Assembly: GCA_029851415.1 (NCBI GenBank)
Contig: CM056742.1
Location: 154,199,121-154,263,120, forward strand
DNA length: 64,000 nt
DNA from: Eretmocerus hayati
Taxonomy: Eukaryota > Arthropoda > Insecta > Hymenoptera > Aphelinidae
Direction: 5' to 3'
This document shows positions 60,391 to 64,000 of this stretch, in pieces. How positions within the stretch are numbered: position 1 is the stretch's first letter; every line of letters starts with the position of its first letter. The position numbers were made by a program, and so were the translations under genes. The notes under the pieces are model-generated. The model was not told where the DNA came from, did not search any database, and worked only from the letters and a program-made list of their open reading frames with translations.

Positions 60391-63300
60391 CTGCAAAACC
60401 AATCCCGAATAATTCAATTTCATAACAAATCGTACGACTTCCAGAGTGCACAGGTTCTATGGTCAATTTTCATTTCATCGCCATCTAACAAAAATATATT
60501 GAAAATGACTATCGTGCATTTGCCTCGAAGGAAAGGAGGGTTATTAAAGTCGGACAGTTGATGGAAAGTTCCAAGAGTGATCTCATTTTTCTGAGGTACC
60601 CTTCAGAGTTTTTGTTCGGCTTTCGGAAAAATGATGTAAATTAAAACACCTTTGTTCAGGTAATCAGATGCACGTGTATTTTTCCAAGGAGGTATAACTA
60701 TAAAAAGTTTTCAATATTGGTGAAACCAATATTAAAACACTTTATTGGTGGCCTTGAGGAAAATTACTTTATTAATAATGAAAAGGTATCACTCGTCCTC
60801 GTCAATCTGATGACGAGATGAAGTCAAAAGTAGCTCGTAAAATTCTGCCTAATTAATTCTACCTAACAGAATTATCTATTAAAGAGTTAGGCAAAGAAAA
60901 ACGATAGCATGAAGGTGTTCTTGGGTTGAGGTGAACTTGAAATAAAAGCTCATCGCCCAAGCAGCGAATGGACAACTTATTCTACTCTAAGGTCAAAGCG
61001 AGATTGCCGTTCAACATTCAAGAGCAATACTCGTATAGGCCAACCGGAACCAGATCTCGAGGCTTCCTGTGGTATAGCCAATGATTGGTTGACCGTGTGA
61101 GACTTGCCGAAAATATCTTGCAAGCCGTGAATGTCGGAGAATTGATCCATTAAGCGGTCGATTAGAGTCGACTCGCGCAAACCAAAAGCGATCTCGATTA
61201 TTGGCCATTTCTGACTATGAAAAATGCTATACCTCTTCAACAATTTGGTTTTCTAGACACTCTCAAAGAGAAGTATTCCTTTCAGGAGAATTTCAAAACC
61301 AGTATTCGAGCCAAAATCCATTTATTTTTGAAAAAGAGACGAGGAAATATTACCCATAGTCTTGCGTATTGCATGTATGGTGGAAAAAATGGCACTGATA
61401 TAAAATCTCAACCAATCTTGAAAAATGTAGAGAAACTTTTCGAGATTTCTTGTATCGTCAATTCCTTGCTTGAAACTCAAGACTTTCTTGAGCGCTTTGA
61501 TTGAAATAAATCGTCAGGGTGAGACTTCGCTTACTGAAGGCGCTAAATCATATAAATCGCCACCTCATTCCATGGTGTCCTTTTTTGGAATTCTGGAATG
61601 CTCCTCCCAATTCAAAGTTCCCAACTTTTGCATCAATATACCTAATTATAGACTTCATTTACACCACCATAATGACAACGGAGGGAAAGAAAATTATGAT
61701 TGAAATATTACGAAATTTACTGAAGAAGGAGGAATCATCAGGAAGTTATGGATAGATTCAAGAAGAGCATCTCGACTAGTCTTCACGGTTTCTTCACGGT
61801 GGCAGAGTTTCGATATTTGGCTTCATGTTCATAGTTGACTGACACGACAAGCGGTGAATTATGATTATACGCTGATTGCACTAGCTCACGTTGATTGCAA
61901 TCGAAACTAAATCTTGACCCCAATGTTTTTCCAAGAATTCAAGTCTAGATATTACATTATCCAACATGTCGAATCCACAGTTAATGCACAGTTGATATTT
62001 TCAAAAAAAGGCGAGATTTACTGTTTGGAACCAAAGCCTTGATTAGAAGATATAAGCAATCCACTGTTTGGATAATAACAGCTCGTAGTAAGCGCTCGTT
62101 TATCTAAGATTAAAGTCAAGAAACTCACAGTTTGTTGTGAATTTTCAAATCTCAAATTCAATAAGATAGAAAGAAATGAAGTTCGGAGAACTAGAGTCAA
62201 AGTTGATCAAATCGTTGCCCATAGAAAGAAGATATCTACTTTTAACAAAATATCCTGAGTCATCGATCCTGTGTCGAGTATTTCATTGTCAACTAATAAA
62301 CACAAGTTTGGTTGGATGCTTATTTCAACATTGACTTCCAATTTTTTCGTATGATTCACGACCGAACGAAATTCTTCACTTCTTACCCAATTTCAAAAAT
62401 TGCGCCTATTAGCATTCACGAGCGTAGCGCGCAAAAGTCCTCTATACAATTTACCTTGCAAATTACGTGACGAAAACACGCAAATTAGCCCGAGGAAAGC
62501 TGCTTTTGAGATCCCAATCCATATCATGAAGTCCACGTTGACAATTTTCCGCAATCCTCGTGGAACTTCCATCTCAGATAACAATTCATGTATGTCACTG
62601 ATGTTACGATCAAAGCTTCGGAATTTTCACGTGAATCTGAAAAGAATAACCCGATTCAGTATCGCATTAACTGGCTTAAGAGCCCATCAGGGTAGTTTGA
62701 AAATGAAATTGATTTTCAATTGTTCGAATTGGAAAGTTTCCCGATTTGAAACACGCATGATTCAGAATACCGTGATCTCCAGAAGATGTGTAACGTAATG
62801 ATCATATTATCCAAGAACATGTCTAAACATGCGAAGAGGATTCATTAATAACTGAATGCCCTCAAACTTGATCAACTCGTATTCGAATTCACAACATCAA
62901 AAATAGATACTCGCTGATCATCAATATGAGACAGCACTCCCATAAAAAACACAATCATAATAGTCAGTTACAATTCTAAGGTTTTGAAGGATAGCTACTG
63001 CGCGGGAAAATCCAAGTTTTCTATAAAGTTAATGCCTATGGAATTTCGTAGTGCTTGCGCGTGGATATGAATAGCTCTGTTGAGCTTGATAGAGTATGGT
63101 GGAGCCGTGGAAGCTTGGAAAGAGACGAGCTTATATCTATAAGTAGGTCAAGTTTTTCAACACCTTTTTTGAGTGGGAGAAAGAATTACCTCTTCGCAAA
63201 CATTTTTGAAGTGATTTGAAATAGATTCGAATAAGGAATTGATTGGCATTTGAACACTATCAATTTTGACAATGAAAGTGATTGCAACACTATTTCATAC

Positions 63301-64000
63301 GAGTAGATCAGCTAAGCCAGTCACTGATCGGTGTCTTGTCAGTGGGGCGCCCGACGTGTGCTTTCCTTTTCTCCTTGACTGCCGCCTCCTTTCCGCGAGT
63401 TCTGGGGCCGAGCGCGACTGCAGCTATTTTCGGATCCCAGGGACAATGTAGTCAGAAGAAAATGCGGACTATCGACGATTCCTCTCTCGTTTTTGCGCTT
63501 TTACATTACAATTGTACTGGGTAATTGTTACAGACTGCTCGCGGAACAAATTGACAAAAGTGGCGGAATCCGACTCTCTTATCTGAGAGCTTTGATTTCT
63601 ATTTCATAAAATTATTGAATAGAAGTAACACATGAAAAACATTTTAGTGATTTTTGAGTATATATAACAAGTATTTATATATTTCGTGTAGATATTTTGA
63701 AAGGAGTTTTTCCAAAGATATGCGTTACTACTGAGTGTAGCAGGGTCGCGAAAGAGCTTTGTCTGTAGGGGGGAAAAATGAATATGTGCTAAGATCCGTA
63801 ACGAGTATTGAAATCTATTCTATGTCTCAATTTTTATCTAATATGGGCTGGAAATGCAATCCCTTATCCCACCAACTGTCAATCGAAAAAATTTTACTGA
63901 CTTGAAATGTTTTAGTCACAGTTTCCGTGAACTTGATAGTTTATTCTGACATCTTGTTCAAATATCACCAAATGAGGTATCTTACAAATTGTGAAACTTC
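60391..64000. other. Intergenic, no gene recognised
   Basis: AT-rich sequence with short frames on both strands. The longest, 132 codons at 62400-62798, shows no recognisable motif. I see no repeat or RNA gene here. Confidence 0.5.

Noticed and set aside
62400..62798. A 132-codon open frame, with a hydrophobic frame on the opposite strand
   Set aside because: The opposite frame faintly recalls insect receptor fragments, but no splice-consistent exons or conserved motif could be found.

Overview
The window is animal nuclear DNA, almost certainly from an insect. It is AT-rich with GC-richer exons, GT-AG introns, many inverted-repeat elements and LINE debris. One gene dominates: the striated-muscle myosin heavy chain gene (Mhc), on the minus strand. 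Its start codon is at 27420 and the gene runs off the left edge of the window. The arrangement of mutually exclusive exons (equivalents of Drosophila exons 3, 7, 9 and 11) marks it as an arthropod Mhc. The order cannot be fixed from the sequence; Hymenoptera is only a guess.

Mhc layout, in transcription order (right to left). A possible non-coding first exon lies near 30240, with an alternative TATA-type start near 27600. The ATG exon is 27420-27217. Two alternative exons 3 (22695-22552, 22481-22338) are followed by constitutive exons 4-6 (21071-19614), which carry the P-loop and switch I. Four alternative exons 7 follow (18727-14816), then two exons equivalent to exon 8 (13138-12597, switch II), five alternative exons 9 (12135-7930, relay), two exons equivalent to exon 10 (6912-5463, loop 2 and the SH1/SH2 helices), three alternative exons 11 (4889-2723, converter) and exon 12 (1721-1458, the two IQ motifs). 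All joins keep the frame and give 851 residues with exon 11a, i.e. motor plus lever arm. The coiled-coil rod lies beyond the left edge. One choice per cluster allows 2x4x5x3 = 120 motor domains.

The splice sites show a pattern. Clusters 3 and 7 have strong GTAAGT/GTAAGA donors. All eight donors in clusters 9 and 11 are weak, and two of the three exons 11 use GC instead of GT. Several cluster 9 acceptors lack a pyrimidine tract, and one sits in a small potential RNA hairpin. The two exons 3 are only 70 bases apart.

Upstream of Mhc (about 30-64 kb) I recognise no intact gene. The region holds a 4.7-kb long-inverted-repeat structure enclosing a decayed Jockey-like reverse transcriptase and tRNA-Val-like SINE heads (40252-44955). 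Just outside it are two perfect-looking 92-nt hairpins. There are three larger hairpin elements (48526-48911, 53153-53944, 59131-60390), several MITEs, and tandem monomers that precede a second degenerate reverse transcriptase (49204-51000). Three more MITE-like elements sit in Mhc introns.
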